Assembly (NCBI GenBank): GCA_903923905.1
Contig: CAIXZH010000115.1
Location: 1-64,000 of the forward strand
DNA length: 64,000 bases
Origin: an uncultured Bacteroidia bacterium
Lineage (GTDB): Bacteria; Bacteroidota; Bacteroidia; Bacteroidales; Prolixibacteraceae
Reading direction: 5' to 3'
Under the pieces are notes generated by a model that was not told where the DNA came from, ran no database searches, and saw only the letters and a program-made list of their open reading frames with translations. The position numbers and the translations under genes are program-made. This document shows positions 1 to 9,082 of this stretch, piece after piece; within the stretch, counting starts at the first letter, position 1, and each line of letters starts with the position of its first letter.

Positions 1-1
1 T

Positions 2-712
2 AAAAAGCGGCAAACTATTGGCCGTGAACTGAGGATGCGTTTCAATAAGCTGGTCTACGTAGATAATGATGCCAGGATGCATGCCCAGGGAGAATTCCAT
101 TTTGGTGCCGCCAAAGAATATAAGGATGCCATCATTATCCATTGGAGTTGGGGACTTGGCCTTGGGATTTTCATAAACGGTCAGCTTTGCAGCGGGAAAA
201 ACGGATTTGCCGGCGAATTCTCTCATATTCCCGTTGTTGAAAACGGGGAGTTATGCATCTGCGGGAAACGGGGCTGTCTGGAAACCATTGCCTCCTCCAA
301 CGCAATTATCAGACGAGTTAAGCAGGGTTTTGCCGACAAGGAAATTTCCTCGCTGATCAGGCAGTTTGAAAACCATCCCGAGAAAGTGACTCCGGAAGAT
401 GTTATAAATTCTGCACGTCAGGGTGATGAATTTTGCATTTCGATCCTGAACGAAGTGGGAAGTGCCATGGGGAAAGGACTATCCTATATCATTCAGTTAC
501 TGAATCCGGAGGTGATTGTACTCAGCGGACCGCTTTCGAAGGCCAAACAATATGTTTTATCACCCATCCAGCAATCTTTGAACAGACTTTGTCTCGAAAA
601 GATTTCGGAAAGTACCCTGCTGCTCATCTCGGATATGGGCGATCAGACTGCGCTTCTCGGAACTTCTGAAATGATTTTTCAGAAAGTATTTAATGAAATA
701 AGTTTCTTATGA
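2..712 (+). CDS. ROK-family protein (sugar kinase or ROK repressor), 5'-truncated by window edge
   Basis: The frame is open to the left edge, so this is the 3' part of a gene; about 236 residues are visible. The ROK zinc motif is intact (a His in GEFSHIPV followed by CICGKRGCLE), and the NDA motif that carries the catalytic Asp of ROK kinases is present as DNDAR. The usual glycine-rich phosphate loop is atypical (GLGLGIF), which fits a ROK transcriptional regulator better than an active glucokinase. The N-terminal part that would show a winged helix is outside the window. It lies 180 bp upstream of a susC/susD pair on the same strand, so control of that locus in response to a sugar is plausible but inferred. 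It ends at a TGA, showing that TGA is used as a stop here. Confidence 0.85.
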   Translation, partial: KKRQTIGRELRMRFNKLVYVDNDARMHAQGEFHFGAAKEYKDAIIIHWSWGLGLGIFINGQLCSGKNGFAGEFSHIPVVENGELCICGKRGCLETIASSNAIIRRVKQGFADKEISSLIRQFENHPEKVTPEDVINSARQGDEFCISILNEVGSAMGKGLSYIIQLLNPEVIVLSGPLSKAKQYVLSPIQQSLNRLCLEKISESTLLLISDMGDQTALLGTSEMIFQKVFNEISFL

Positions 713-773
713 ATAATAAATCAAAAGTATGCCTATGAACAACTTGAAAAGTGGATGAAAATCATTCAAAAAC

Positions 774-799
774 TCTCCTGTTTTGAGCAAAACAGGAGA
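774..799 (+). terminator. Perfect hairpin after the ROK gene
   Basis: An 11-bp perfect inverted repeat (TCTCCTGTTTT / AAAACAGGAGA) around a 4-base loop lies 62 bp after the ROK stop. No T-run follows, so it is either a weak terminator or a leader structure of the downstream susC transcript. Confidence 0.5.
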
Positions 800-804
800 T
801 TGCG

Positions 805-830
805 CTTCGTATAAATCTGCAGGTACGAAG
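805..830 (+). promoter_or_regulatory. Second inverted repeat in the susC leader
   Basis: CTTCGTA (805-811) and TACGAAG (824-830) form a perfect 7-bp inverted repeat 63 bp before the susC ATG. It could be an operator or a 5' UTR hairpin. The sequence does not decide between them. Confidence 0.3.
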
Positions 831-892
831 TGGAGACTAATTCTTCTGCGGAAAAAATATCAATTCAGAAATTAAACTAAAATTAGAACCCT

Positions 893-3800
893 ATGCGTAA
901 AATTTTATTATTGGCTGTCTTGACGATGGGACTATTCTGCTCGTGGCAGGTAGCACTCGCTCAAAAAACACTCACCGGTAAGGTAACGGATGACAAGGAT
1001 GGTACTTCAATGCCTGGCGTTACAGTTCTCGTTAAAGGAACGACTATCGGAACAATTACCGATGAACTGGGTGCTTTTAAAATATCGGCCCCAGCTAATG
1101 CAAACACCCTCGTATTTTCCTTTATTGGTTTTAATACCAAGGAAGTAGCAATCACAAACCTGAAAACAATTAATGTAAGGCTTCAGGCTACTACTGCCCA
1201 GTTGGGTGAAGTCGTCGTTACAGCTATGGGTATTGCCAAGCAGGAAAAAGCGCTTGGATATGCTTCTACGACCGTTAAGTCAAGCGAAATCATTAAAACA
1301 AGTCCGACCAACTTCGCGATGGCACTCTATGGCCAGGCGCCAGGTTTACAAGTTGGTTCCAGTCCTGGAGGTTCAACCAGCGGTGTAAATATGACAATCC
1401 GTGGGGTCAACTCAATTACGGGTAAAACACAGCCACTGATCGTTTTGGATGGTGTGCCAATCCGCGACGGGGAATTCAACAACGGAAACTATTGGGGAGA
1501 CCAACGACTTAGAGGTACCGGTTTACTCGATATTAACCCTGAGGATATTGCATCAATTTCAGTATTAAAAGGCGCTTCTGCTGCTGCTCTTTATGGATCG
1601 GAAGCTGTAAATGGCGTTATTTTGATCACCTCTAAATCGGGTAAAGGGAAAAAAGGATTTTCAGTGGATGTAAATATTTCAACCAGTGTTGATCATATTG
1701 CATATCTGCCAGATTATCAGAATGTAAGGGGCTATGGATATCCAACATACCTAAACGACGCAGGACAGGATGCAAACTTATTTATACACAAAACTATAAA
1801 TGGAGTGGACAATAGGGAACTTATTCAAACTTCAGTTAACTATGGTCCTGTATTTGATGGTAAACCCATTATGTCGTGAGATGGCATTGTCCGCCCATAT
1901 TCCGCTCAAAAAAATAATTATTCTAATTTATTTCAGACGGCCAACAGCACGATGTATAATGTAGCCGTTTCAAGTTCATCCGAAAACTCAAATACACGAT
2001 TATCAATAACCCGTTCGGAGAATGAAGGAATTAGCATGGGCTCCCAGGAGAACAAAAATAATTTCAACCTGACCAGTCACCACCAGTTTGGCAAGAAAGT
2101 TTCCGTTGATGTCAATGTTAACTATATCAATAACCATATCATCAATCGTCCTTATTCCATCGACCGGATGATCAACAACTTTACCGGGATGATAGGGCCG
2201 TTCGACAATGGAAACTGGTATCTGAAAAAGTACCAGACCAGTTTGGGCTACCATGCTGTTTATGGGACCAACCAGAGTCTTACCCCAAATGAGAACATTA
2301 CTAACAGCGGCTACAGATCAGACATCATGGACTTTGTATGGAATGTCAAGGCAAACAGGGAAGATGAATACAGCGACCGTATTATTGCAAATATTACCAC
2401 CAATTATGAGATTGTTAAGAATTTAAAATTAAGGTCTAGGTTTGCGACCGATGTTACCTCCCGGAAAATTGAAGACCGTAACCGGAACACCGTACCTCTT
2501 TTATTTGGTAATTCAGGATCCTTCGGATTTTCATCTTATCGCGATAACATCTTCTACGGTGACCTTTTGTTAACCTATAACAAAAAGATTATGCCAGACC
2601 TCGATTTCACAGTGATGGGTGGTTATACCGCGAAGGAAGACAAAACCAGCAACGAGAGTGTGTCAACCAACGGTGGCTTGAGCACAGAAAACCGGTTTGA
2701 CCTCTCTTCTACTGTCAATGTACTTAATGCAAGCGGATCTCTTGGAGAATTGGTTTCTGATGCATTGATTGGAACGATTAACTTTAACTATAAGGATTAC
2801 CTGTTTTTGGAAGGGAATGTACGACGTGACCGGTATTCAACGATGAGCCCGAATAATAATACGTTTGCTTATCCTTCTTTGAATTCAAGTTTTGTATTCT
2901 CTGAAGCGCTTCATATGCCTGGATTCATTAATTATGGTAAACTGCGCGGATCATGGGGTATTGTAGGTAACTATCCTGACCAATACAATGCCAATATTGC
3001 TTATAACCAGGGTACTTTAGGTGTTACCCAGAAAGGTGGCTCATCTGTATTGTATACCACTTTGCCAACTACTATGGGGAATGACGGTATACGGCCGGAA
3101 AAAAAGCATGAAATTGAATTTGGATTGGAAACAAGAATGTTCAACAACCGCGTGAGCCTCGATGTTTCTTATTATAATGCTCAGCTGAGAGACCAGATTT
3201 TACCGTTAACTACCCCAATTTCTATGGGCGCAAGCTCCGTGTTAACCAATATTGGAACGCTGAGGAATTCAGGTCTTGAAATCGGATTAAACATTACAGC
3301 AGTTAAAGCCGGAGAATTCAAATGGCAAACAGGAATTAACTGGGCAATGAATCATAACAAGATCGAAAAATTGACCAACGGACAGAATATGCTGCAGCAT
3401 GTAGATTATGATGGTAGTGCGGCACAATTGAGATCTTACGTTGGTCAGCCAATGGGAGACCTCTATGCACCACCGGTATTGAAGGACGCTACGGGACAAC
3501 CAATTGTTGGTTCAGATGGATGCTACCAGCTTGAAACGGATCCGGCTAAGATGAAGAGAGTTGGAAATGTGATGCCTATCGCTATTGGCGGATTTTTCAA
3601 CACATTCACCTATAAATCGTTTACCCTCGACGCTATGATTGATTTCCGTATTGGAGGCTATATTATGCCAACCGGTATTAACTGGTTGACCAGTCGAGGT
3701 CTGACTAAGGAGAGCTTAAACCATATGGATAAAGCACATGGCGGTCTGAGTTATTATATTAAAGTAACTCCTGATGGCGCAAATTCAGGAATTGCAACTA

Positions 3801-4228
3801 ACGGCATAACCGGCCCTCATGGCGAAACTGTGTTTAACGATGGTATTTTGCTTCCAGGAAATGCTCCGGATGGATCAAAAAATACAAATATCGTAGGGCA
3901 GGCATATTACTATGATAATGTTTACAACTGGGGTGGTCCTCAATATGGGGGATCCCGCTATGAACTGTTTATGAAAAAGAACACTTACTATAAGATGAGG
4001 GATATTACCTTCGGCTATGATTTGCCTAAAGGTTTTGCCAACAAAATCGGTGCTTCTAAACTCAGATTTTCTGTATATGGGCGTAACTTGTTCTATATCT
4101 ACAGAAATATTAAAAACATCGATGGTGAAGCTACTGTTGCCGGTTCAAGATGGATCCAGAACGTGAACAACGCAGGTGAAAACCCCACTACCCGGACCTT
4201 TGGTGCAATGTTAAGGGCAAGTTTCTAA
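893..4228 (+). pseudogene. SusC/RagA-type TonB-dependent outer-membrane transporter interrupted by an in-frame TGA
   Basis: The reading frame is continuous from ATG 893 to the stop at 4226-4228 (about 1,111 residues, a normal SusC length) except for a TGA at 1877-1879, codon 329. Residues 1-23 are a signal peptide (cleavage near LA-Q), about 25-110 a carboxypeptidase-regulatory-like domain, about 115-235 the plug (LYGSEAVNGVILITSKSGKG), and the rest the beta-barrel. Both sides of the stop read as one protein with no frame change: PIMS, stop, DGIVRPYSAQKNNY. SusC proteins commonly have Trp-Asp-Gly at this point, so TGG to TGA is the simplest explanation. The product may be inactive, rescued by readthrough, or the stop may be a sequencing error. 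The partner susD follows 33 bp later. The substrate is unknown and no glycoside hydrolase lies nearby. Confidence 0.9.
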
Positions 4229-4261
4229 AAACGATTTTATAAATTTAATAACATTTTAGAT

Positions 4262-5845
4262 ATGAAAAAAATATTTATAATACTTGCTGTCGCAGTATTC
4301 GGTATTTTATCTTCCTGTAAGAAATCCGAATTTGCAGCTGCCTATCCCGATCCTTCTAAAATTGCAACTACCACGGTAGAAAAACAGTTTGCTGGATTTA
4401 TGCAATCAAATGCTGCTTATATTGTCCCCAGCTACTGGAACTATTTTGTAGATCTTAGGACCTCGTTGCTCAATTATACCCAGGTAATAGGTTGGATTAA
4501 CGGTTCCGGTCAGTATGTGGCTCCGGCCTCAGGTAATAGCGATGTGTGGAGTAATTATTACAGTTTTCTTGCTCAATACAGGGCATTCCAGCAGGTATTT
4601 GCTGCACAGTCCCAGGCCGATCAGACGCTCAAAAGAATCTATATGATTGCTGCTACCATCTATTTCTATGATTATACTGAAAGAAGTGTTGACCTTCATG
4701 GAGATATTCCCTGGAGTAAAGCCGGGATGATTATTCCTAATGGGGGAAATTATGGTGTTTCTTATGCCCCATATGATAAAGCAACCGATATCTACACCAC
4801 CATGCTTGATGGCCTGAAAGGTTTCTCAGATGAACTGAACTCAATTAATGTTGATGCAGGAGTACAGACACTGTTTCACAATCAGGACATCGTTAATTAT
4901 GGCTCAATGAGTCTTTGGAAAAAGTACTGTAATTCATTAAGATTAAGAATGTTGACCAGGGTTTCAGGAGTATCTGCACTAAGTTCAAGGGCTTCCAGCG
5001 AAATGGGTGCAATTCTTGGAAATGCCTCCTCTTATCCTATTTTAACAACCAATAGCGATAATATCCTGATTAATGTTTATTCGCAGACCAGTGGTTTTAA
5101 CTCACAGGGATGGCAGTCCGGATTGGAAAGCGCCGGCTGGGGTGGAAATTATGCCGGGAAAACGATGATTGATCATATGAATGCAAATAAGGATCCCCGC
5201 GAAAGGGTTATGTTTGAACCCGGAGTCGGTAGTCCTGGCATCTATATCGGTGTAGATCCATTGGCAAATAGTAGTGTTCAGACAACTATGGTCAATGCCG
5301 GTATCAATGCACTCTATAACCGTTCGACTTTAACACGTAACTGGTGGTTCCCCGGAATCCTGCTTACCGCTGCTGAAGTCCAGTTCTATGTTGCCGAATA
5401 TTACCAGAAAGCCGGCAATTCTGTCGCAGCTCAGGCAGCGTATGAAAATGGAATTACCCAATCAGTGAATTTCTTCTATAGCGTAAGGGCATTGAGCCAA
5501 GACAACACATCAGGTTCGGTTACTCCGACCACTCCTGCCGAAATTGCTATTTATATTGCAAGTTCCGGTATAAGCTGGACTGCCAACGCCAGCAAGCTTC
5601 AGTTGATTGCTACCCAAAAATGGATTCATCTGAATATTTGCGAACCATACGAAGGCTGGGCAGAATACAGAAGATTGAAATTACCAGCGCTTTCATTTTG
5701 GGCAGATACGTCTAAACCAAATAATTCACTGCCTCCGGCAAGATGGATTTATCCGGCTGATGAAGAAGCAAATAACGCTGCTAATTATGCTACGGTTTCC
5801 GCACAAGACACGCCTGGTACCAAATTATTCTGGGATGTAAATTAA
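4262..5845 (+). CDS. SusD/RagB-family outer-membrane lipoprotein (SusD-like)
   Basis: The 527-residue protein begins with a lipoprotein signal ending in LSSC, with Cys19 as the lipidation site. The family binds glycans or peptides at the cell surface and acts as the lid of its SusC partner. The helical body rich in Tyr, Trp and Asn, and segments such as YDYTERSVDLHGDIPWS and the C-terminal EPYEGWAEYRRLKLP, fit the SusD-like group. It lies 33 bp after susC and is followed at once by a strong terminator, so the pair is one transcription unit. Unlike its partner it is intact. The ligand cannot be told from sequence. Confidence 0.9.
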   Translation: MKKIFIILAVAVFGILSSCKKSEFAAAYPDPSKIATTTVEKQFAGFMQSNAAYIVPSYWNYFVDLRTSLLNYTQVIGWINGSGQYVAPASGNSDVWSNYYSFLAQYRAFQQVFAAQSQADQTLKRIYMIAATIYFYDYTERSVDLHGDIPWSKAGMIIPNGGNYGVSYAPYDKATDIYTTMLDGLKGFSDELNSINVDAGVQTLFHNQDIVNYGSMSLWKKYCNSLRLRMLTRVSGVSALSSRASSEMGAILGNASSYPILTTNSDNILINVYSQTSGFNSQGWQSGLESAGWGGNYAGKTMIDHMNANKDPRERVMFEPGVGSPGIYIGVDPLANSSVQTTMVNAGINALYNRSTLTRNWWFPGILLTAAEVQFYVAEYYQKAGNSVAAQAAYENGITQSVNFFYSVRALSQDNTSGSVTPTTPAEIAIYIASSGISWTANASKLQLIATQKWIHLNICEPYEGWAEYRRLKLPALSFWADTSKPNNSLPPARWIYPADEEANNAANYATVSAQDTPGTKLFWDVN

Positions 5846-5865
5846 TTACCCGAGAATTGAATTCA

Positions 5866-5902
5866 AAAAGGAGGTGTCTCATGAGTTGGGATACCTCCTT
5901 TT
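5866..5902 (+). terminator. Intrinsic terminator of the susCD unit
   Basis: A 15-bp stem, including two G-T wobbles (5866-5880 with 5888-5902), has a 7-base loop and a terminal TTTT. It starts 20 bp after the susD stop. Confidence 0.85.
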
Positions 5903-6045
5903 AGTTTATAATAAGATAGTCCAAACCTGAAAGTTTGGGGGCATACATTTCCTAAAGAGAATTTAAATCCCGGAAGGAGCCTTGTTATTTGGCTATTGAT
6001 GGATAACGATTAAAAAAGAAGGAGCTACGAATTTCTCCAGTCTGA

Positions 6046-6267
6046 TCATTTTTTTGGTTTGGTGGGAACAATGAAGAGCGGTATAGTAGTGTGATGCAGT
6101 ACTTTTTCATCAACACTCCCTATTAAGATATTTTCCAGCCATTTCCTGCTGTTGGACCCATCACAATAATATTACCTTCGCTCCTAATGTCCTGGAAAAT
6201 TCAAATCCCCCTCTGCAACTTTCTGCAATGTTGGATCATAATCCAGGGCAATCAGTACCTTTTTCAT
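6046..6267 (-). pseudogene. Decayed universal stress protein (UspA-family) gene
   Basis: Reading the minus strand from ATG at 6267 gives MKKVLIALDYDPTLQKVAE, a typical start for Bacteroidota UspA proteins. The frame then breaks at a run of five G, and the next frame continues GFEFSRTLGAK. After a loss of most of the middle, fragments IIVMG and then (another frame) SRKWLENILIGSVDEKVLHH and TTIPLFIVPTKPKK appear before a TGA. The last two are the conserved C-terminal nucleotide-binding end of the family. Only about 74 codons remain of a roughly 150-residue family, spread over three frames. It sits directly downstream of the conserved gene at 6284-6634. Confidence 0.85.
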
Positions 6268-6283
6268 CTTTTTATTCTATTTG

Positions 6284-6634
6284 CTAATCCTCTTCCAGAT
6301 CATGGTGATCATCACCTCCTAAACTGTAATAGTTGTTCTCTTCATCTTCATCCCCAATATTCCCGCGGAAATCATCCAATTCTAACTCTGATACATCTAA
6401 GGTTTTATCATCTGGGACGTTATTCATGTTGCTTTCATCGCTAAGGAAATACTCTTCTGCGTCAGCCGAATCTTCAGCCCGGGCAATCCTGTCGGGATCT
6501 AAGTTCTTCTCTTCGTGATATTTGCTGTAAATATCATCGATTGATGGGTATAATGGATAACCTTCCAGGCTGGTTATCTCCTGGTCATCTCTCTGCCTGG
6601 CAAAAAGATTTTCGGGATCGTCTTTTTTTTTCAT
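6284..6634 (-). CDS. Conserved acidic protein of unknown function
   Basis: The 116-residue product is very acidic and low in hydrophobics, with no signal peptide or membrane segment. Its centre (LEGYPLYPSIDDIYSKYHEE, then DPDRIA) resembles a short conserved Bacteroidota hypothetical family that I recall but cannot name. The C-terminal third (many Asp/Glu, then DDHHDLEED) looks disordered. I chose the internal ATG at 6634 because CCGGGAAT lies just before it; an upstream ATG at 6658 would add eight residues. It probably shared a transcript with the decayed stress-protein gene behind it, so a stress role is a guess from context only. Confidence 0.65.
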   Translation of the reverse strand: MKKKDDPENLFARQRDDQEITSLEGYPLYPSIDDIYSKYHEEKNLDPDRIARAEDSADAEEYFLSDESNMNNVPDDKTLDVSELELDDFRGNIGDEDEENNYYSLGGDDHHDLEED

Positions 6635-6825
6635 ATTCCCGGATGAATTAATACACATCTAAGTTAATAAGAATTCAGCCCAATGGTGCACGATAGTCCC
6701 AAAATTCGCCCCATATTTCCATAATTCTTCGTATCTTTAATCAGGTAAATCAGTCCCCACTAATTCAAATTTAATCTTAGTGGAAGGCGATTCCTGCCGA
6801 AACTTAAAAAATGGAGGGAATTACA

Positions 6826-7725
6826 ATGAAAACAACAAACTATTTTGCGGTATTGATCTTTTTTGTCATTCTTGGAATTGGAGTTGCATTTGCATACGCC
6901 AGTTATGGAGTTGAGGCTAAAACTGAAGGGACTGTGATTGAAGTGATCTCTTTCGTAATTGCCCTAATCGTTTCATGCTCAATTAAGGTTGCAGATCAGT
7001 GGGAGAAAGCGGTTGTCTTACGGCTTGGTGGCTTTCATTCACTCAGGGGACCGGGACTTTTTTTCATAATTCCGGTAATTGATACCATTCCATACTGGAT
7101 TGATATTCGCGTTATTACCTCTTCATTTACTGCTGAAAAGACCCTTACTAAAGATACGGTACCTGTAGACGTTGATGCGGTGCTGTTTTGGAAAGTTCTC
7201 GATCCCAAAAAAGCGGCTCTCGATGTGGCAGATTATAAAAGCGCAATTAATTGGGCCTCCCAGACTGCCCTGCGAGATGTCATAGGTAAGACAATGCTTT
7301 CAGATATGCTTGAAGGGAGAGAGAAAATTAGCAACCAACTTCAAAAGATTATTGATGAACGCACTGAGCCATGGGGAATTAATGTCATTTCAGTGGAAGT
7401 AAAGGATGTACTCATCCCTCCTGCATTAGAGGATGCTATGTCGATGCAGGCTCAGGCGGAAAGAGAACGTCAGGCCAGAGTAATCCTCGGTGATTCTGAG
7501 CGCCAGGTAGCCCAGAAATTTGAAGAGGCAGCAAAATCATACTCCAATAATCCTACAGCACTTCATTTAAGAGCTATGAACATGCTCTATGAAGGGTTGA
7601 AAACAAATTCCACGATTGTGATTGTCCCTAGTTCTGCACTGGAAACCATGCAGTTAGGTGGCCTTGCCGGATTAACTGCGATGACTATGGGGATTTCAAA
7701 GGAAAATCAGAAAAAAGAAATATGA
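6826..7725 (+). CDS. Slipin / stomatin-like SPFH-domain membrane protein
   Basis: The 299-residue protein has two N-terminal hydrophobic segments (about residues 4-25 and 36-57) followed by an SPFH/band-7 domain: QWEKAVVLRLGGFHSLRGPG, FTAEKTLTKDTVPVDVDAV, then WGINVISVEVKDVLIPP. A coiled stretch rich in Gln, Glu and Arg follows (QAQAERERQARVILGDSE). Family members form membrane-scaffolding oligomers. Slipins are often paired with an NfeD protein; none is next to this gene. The second ATG (6826) is preferred to 6811 because GGAGGG stands 9 bases before it. Confidence 0.9.
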   Translation: MKTTNYFAVLIFFVILGIGVAFAYASYGVEAKTEGTVIEVISFVIALIVSCSIKVADQWEKAVVLRLGGFHSLRGPGLFFIIPVIDTIPYWIDIRVITSSFTAEKTLTKDTVPVDVDAVLFWKVLDPKKAALDVADYKSAINWASQTALRDVIGKTMLSDMLEGREKISNQLQKIIDERTEPWGINVISVEVKDVLIPPALEDAMSMQAQAERERQARVILGDSERQVAQKFEEAAKSYSNNPTALHLRAMNMLYEGLKTNSTIVIVPSSALETMQLGGLAGLTAMTMGISKENQKKEI

Positions 7726-7839
7726 ATTTAATCTGCCTCCCACTTAAATCATTCAAAATTTTCAGAGGTTGGCTTAAGTCACAAGCTGAAACATGGATGA
7801 TTTCTAATTAAAAGTGCTTTGAAAGAATAATTCTTTCGG

Positions 7840-8241
7840 TCAGTCTGCTTGTAAATTGATTGGTTTGGTAGTGTTTTTTGTGGAATCATTACCTGACTCA
7901 TGGCCAACCCATTTACTTAATAATTCCTTGGCATCTTCATATGACTTACAACTTTTATAGCTCTTTATATTTGTAACTTTTAAACCGGATTTATCGATAA
8001 AGCTATTTAATAAAGGTGTTTTTTGGGTGGCAATTTCAATTATTCTATCCTCCATGTAATTGTACAAGAATTCTTCATGCTTTGCAATAATAAATTCTAT
8101 GCCAGATTTCCCGCCGGGAGTTAAATAAGGAGCAGAATAAACGATGTAGATTTTGTTGTCCGGAGAGCCGTAATAATACGCCGGAAAAGAAGTTTTCAAA
8201 TATGTTTCATCCGCCTTATAAATTAGTCTTAATTTTCTCAT
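7840..8241 (-). CDS. Hypothetical protein
   Basis: I do not recognise this 133-residue protein. It is soluble, rich in Tyr, Lys and Ser, and has no signal peptide or membrane segment. The first 60 residues alternate aromatic and charged residues (TSFPAYYYGSPDNKIYIVYS), suggesting a beta-rich fold; the tail (HESGNDSTKNTTKP) is likely disordered. It stands alone between two plus-strand genes. The ATG at 8241 is the only good start. Codon use is ordinary, so it is probably a real gene. Confidence 0.55.
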   Translation of the reverse strand: MRKLRLIYKADETYLKTSFPAYYYGSPDNKIYIVYSAPYLTPGGKSGIEFIIAKHEEFLYNYMEDRIIEIATQKTPLLNSFIDKSGLKVTNIKSYKSCKSYEDAKELLSKWVGHESGNDSTKNTTKPINLQAD

Positions 8242-8401
8242 AATATTTGTGGCATAAGCATTAAGAAGATGTAAAGATAAAAATATTAAGAAATCTAAAA
8301 ATATTTTAATTAAACAAATTAACGTATCGATGGCAATTCTTATTGCACCTGATCTTGTATTTTAGTACAATTGCAACCAGAATAATACCTAAACAAAAAA
8401 T

Positions 8402-9040
8402 ATGAAAGAGAGTTCACCGTTTATTATTACAATCAGCCGCCAACTAGGGAGTGGAGGGGCATATATTGGACAACAACTGGCAAAAAAGCTGAATATTTTT
8501 TATGCAGACCGTGAAATCATTATTCAGGCTGCCAAACAATTCTCGGTATTGGAGGAGGATTTGGAATCATCAGAAGAAAAAAAAGGCTCATTCTGGCAAT
8601 CAATTATCCAGTCATATGGATTCGGAACACTGGATGCATTTGTACCGCCACAAATTACTTTGCCTACCGACAGCATCCTGTTTAAAGCTGAATCAGAAAT
8701 AATCACACATATTGCCCGAGAACGTTCTGCCGTAATCATCGGACGGTGCGGGTCTCATATCCTGCGTGACCTTCCTAATCATGTGAGCATATTTTTACAT
8801 GCTGATCTGCCATTCCGAAGATGGAGGATTCAACAGGTGTACAAATTATCGGAAAAAGAGGCCACTCAAAAAGTAATCCAAAGTGACAAAGAAAGGTCAC
8901 TTTATTATCATGCCTTTACAGGCAAAGAGCGGGAAGACACTACTCAATATGATATTTCGTTAAATACAGGTAAAATAGGACTTGATAAAAGTGTTGAAAT
9001 TATTATGCAGTACCTTGATTTTATTAAGAAAGATGATTGA
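8402..9040 (+). CDS. Cytidylate-kinase-like family protein
   Basis: The 212-residue protein begins ITISRQLGSGGAYIGQQLAK, a P-loop-like nucleotide-binding segment typical of the cytidylate-kinase-like family, followed by ADREII, a hallmark of the group. A second core (SAVIIGRCGSHIL, then VSIFLHADLPFRRWRI) and the C-terminal YDISLNTGKIGLDKSVEII also match. The family resembles Cmk and probably phosphorylates a nucleoside monophosphate or a related small substrate, but its true substrate is not established. It stands alone with no operon partner. Confidence 0.85.
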   Translation: MKESSPFIITISRQLGSGGAYIGQQLAKKLNIFYADREIIIQAAKQFSVLEEDLESSEEKKGSFWQSIIQSYGFGTLDAFVPPQITLPTDSILFKAESEIITHIARERSAVIIGRCGSHILRDLPNHVSIFLHADLPFRRWRIQQVYKLSEKEATQKVIQSDKERSLYYHAFTGKEREDTTQYDISLNTGKIGLDKSVEIIMQYLDFIKKDD

Positions 9041-9082
9041 CAATTTGCATGATTAATATTTTCCAAACCATTCGAATTGTAT

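Noticed and set aside
893-1879. Treating the SusC halves (893-1879 and 1952-4228) as two separate genes
   Set aside because: They share one frame, the text between them reads as SusC, and together they have full family length; one TGA is the only break.
1877-1879. TGA recoded as Trp in this organism
   Set aside because: Many intact genes in the window end in TGA and use TGG for Trp, so recoding is not general.
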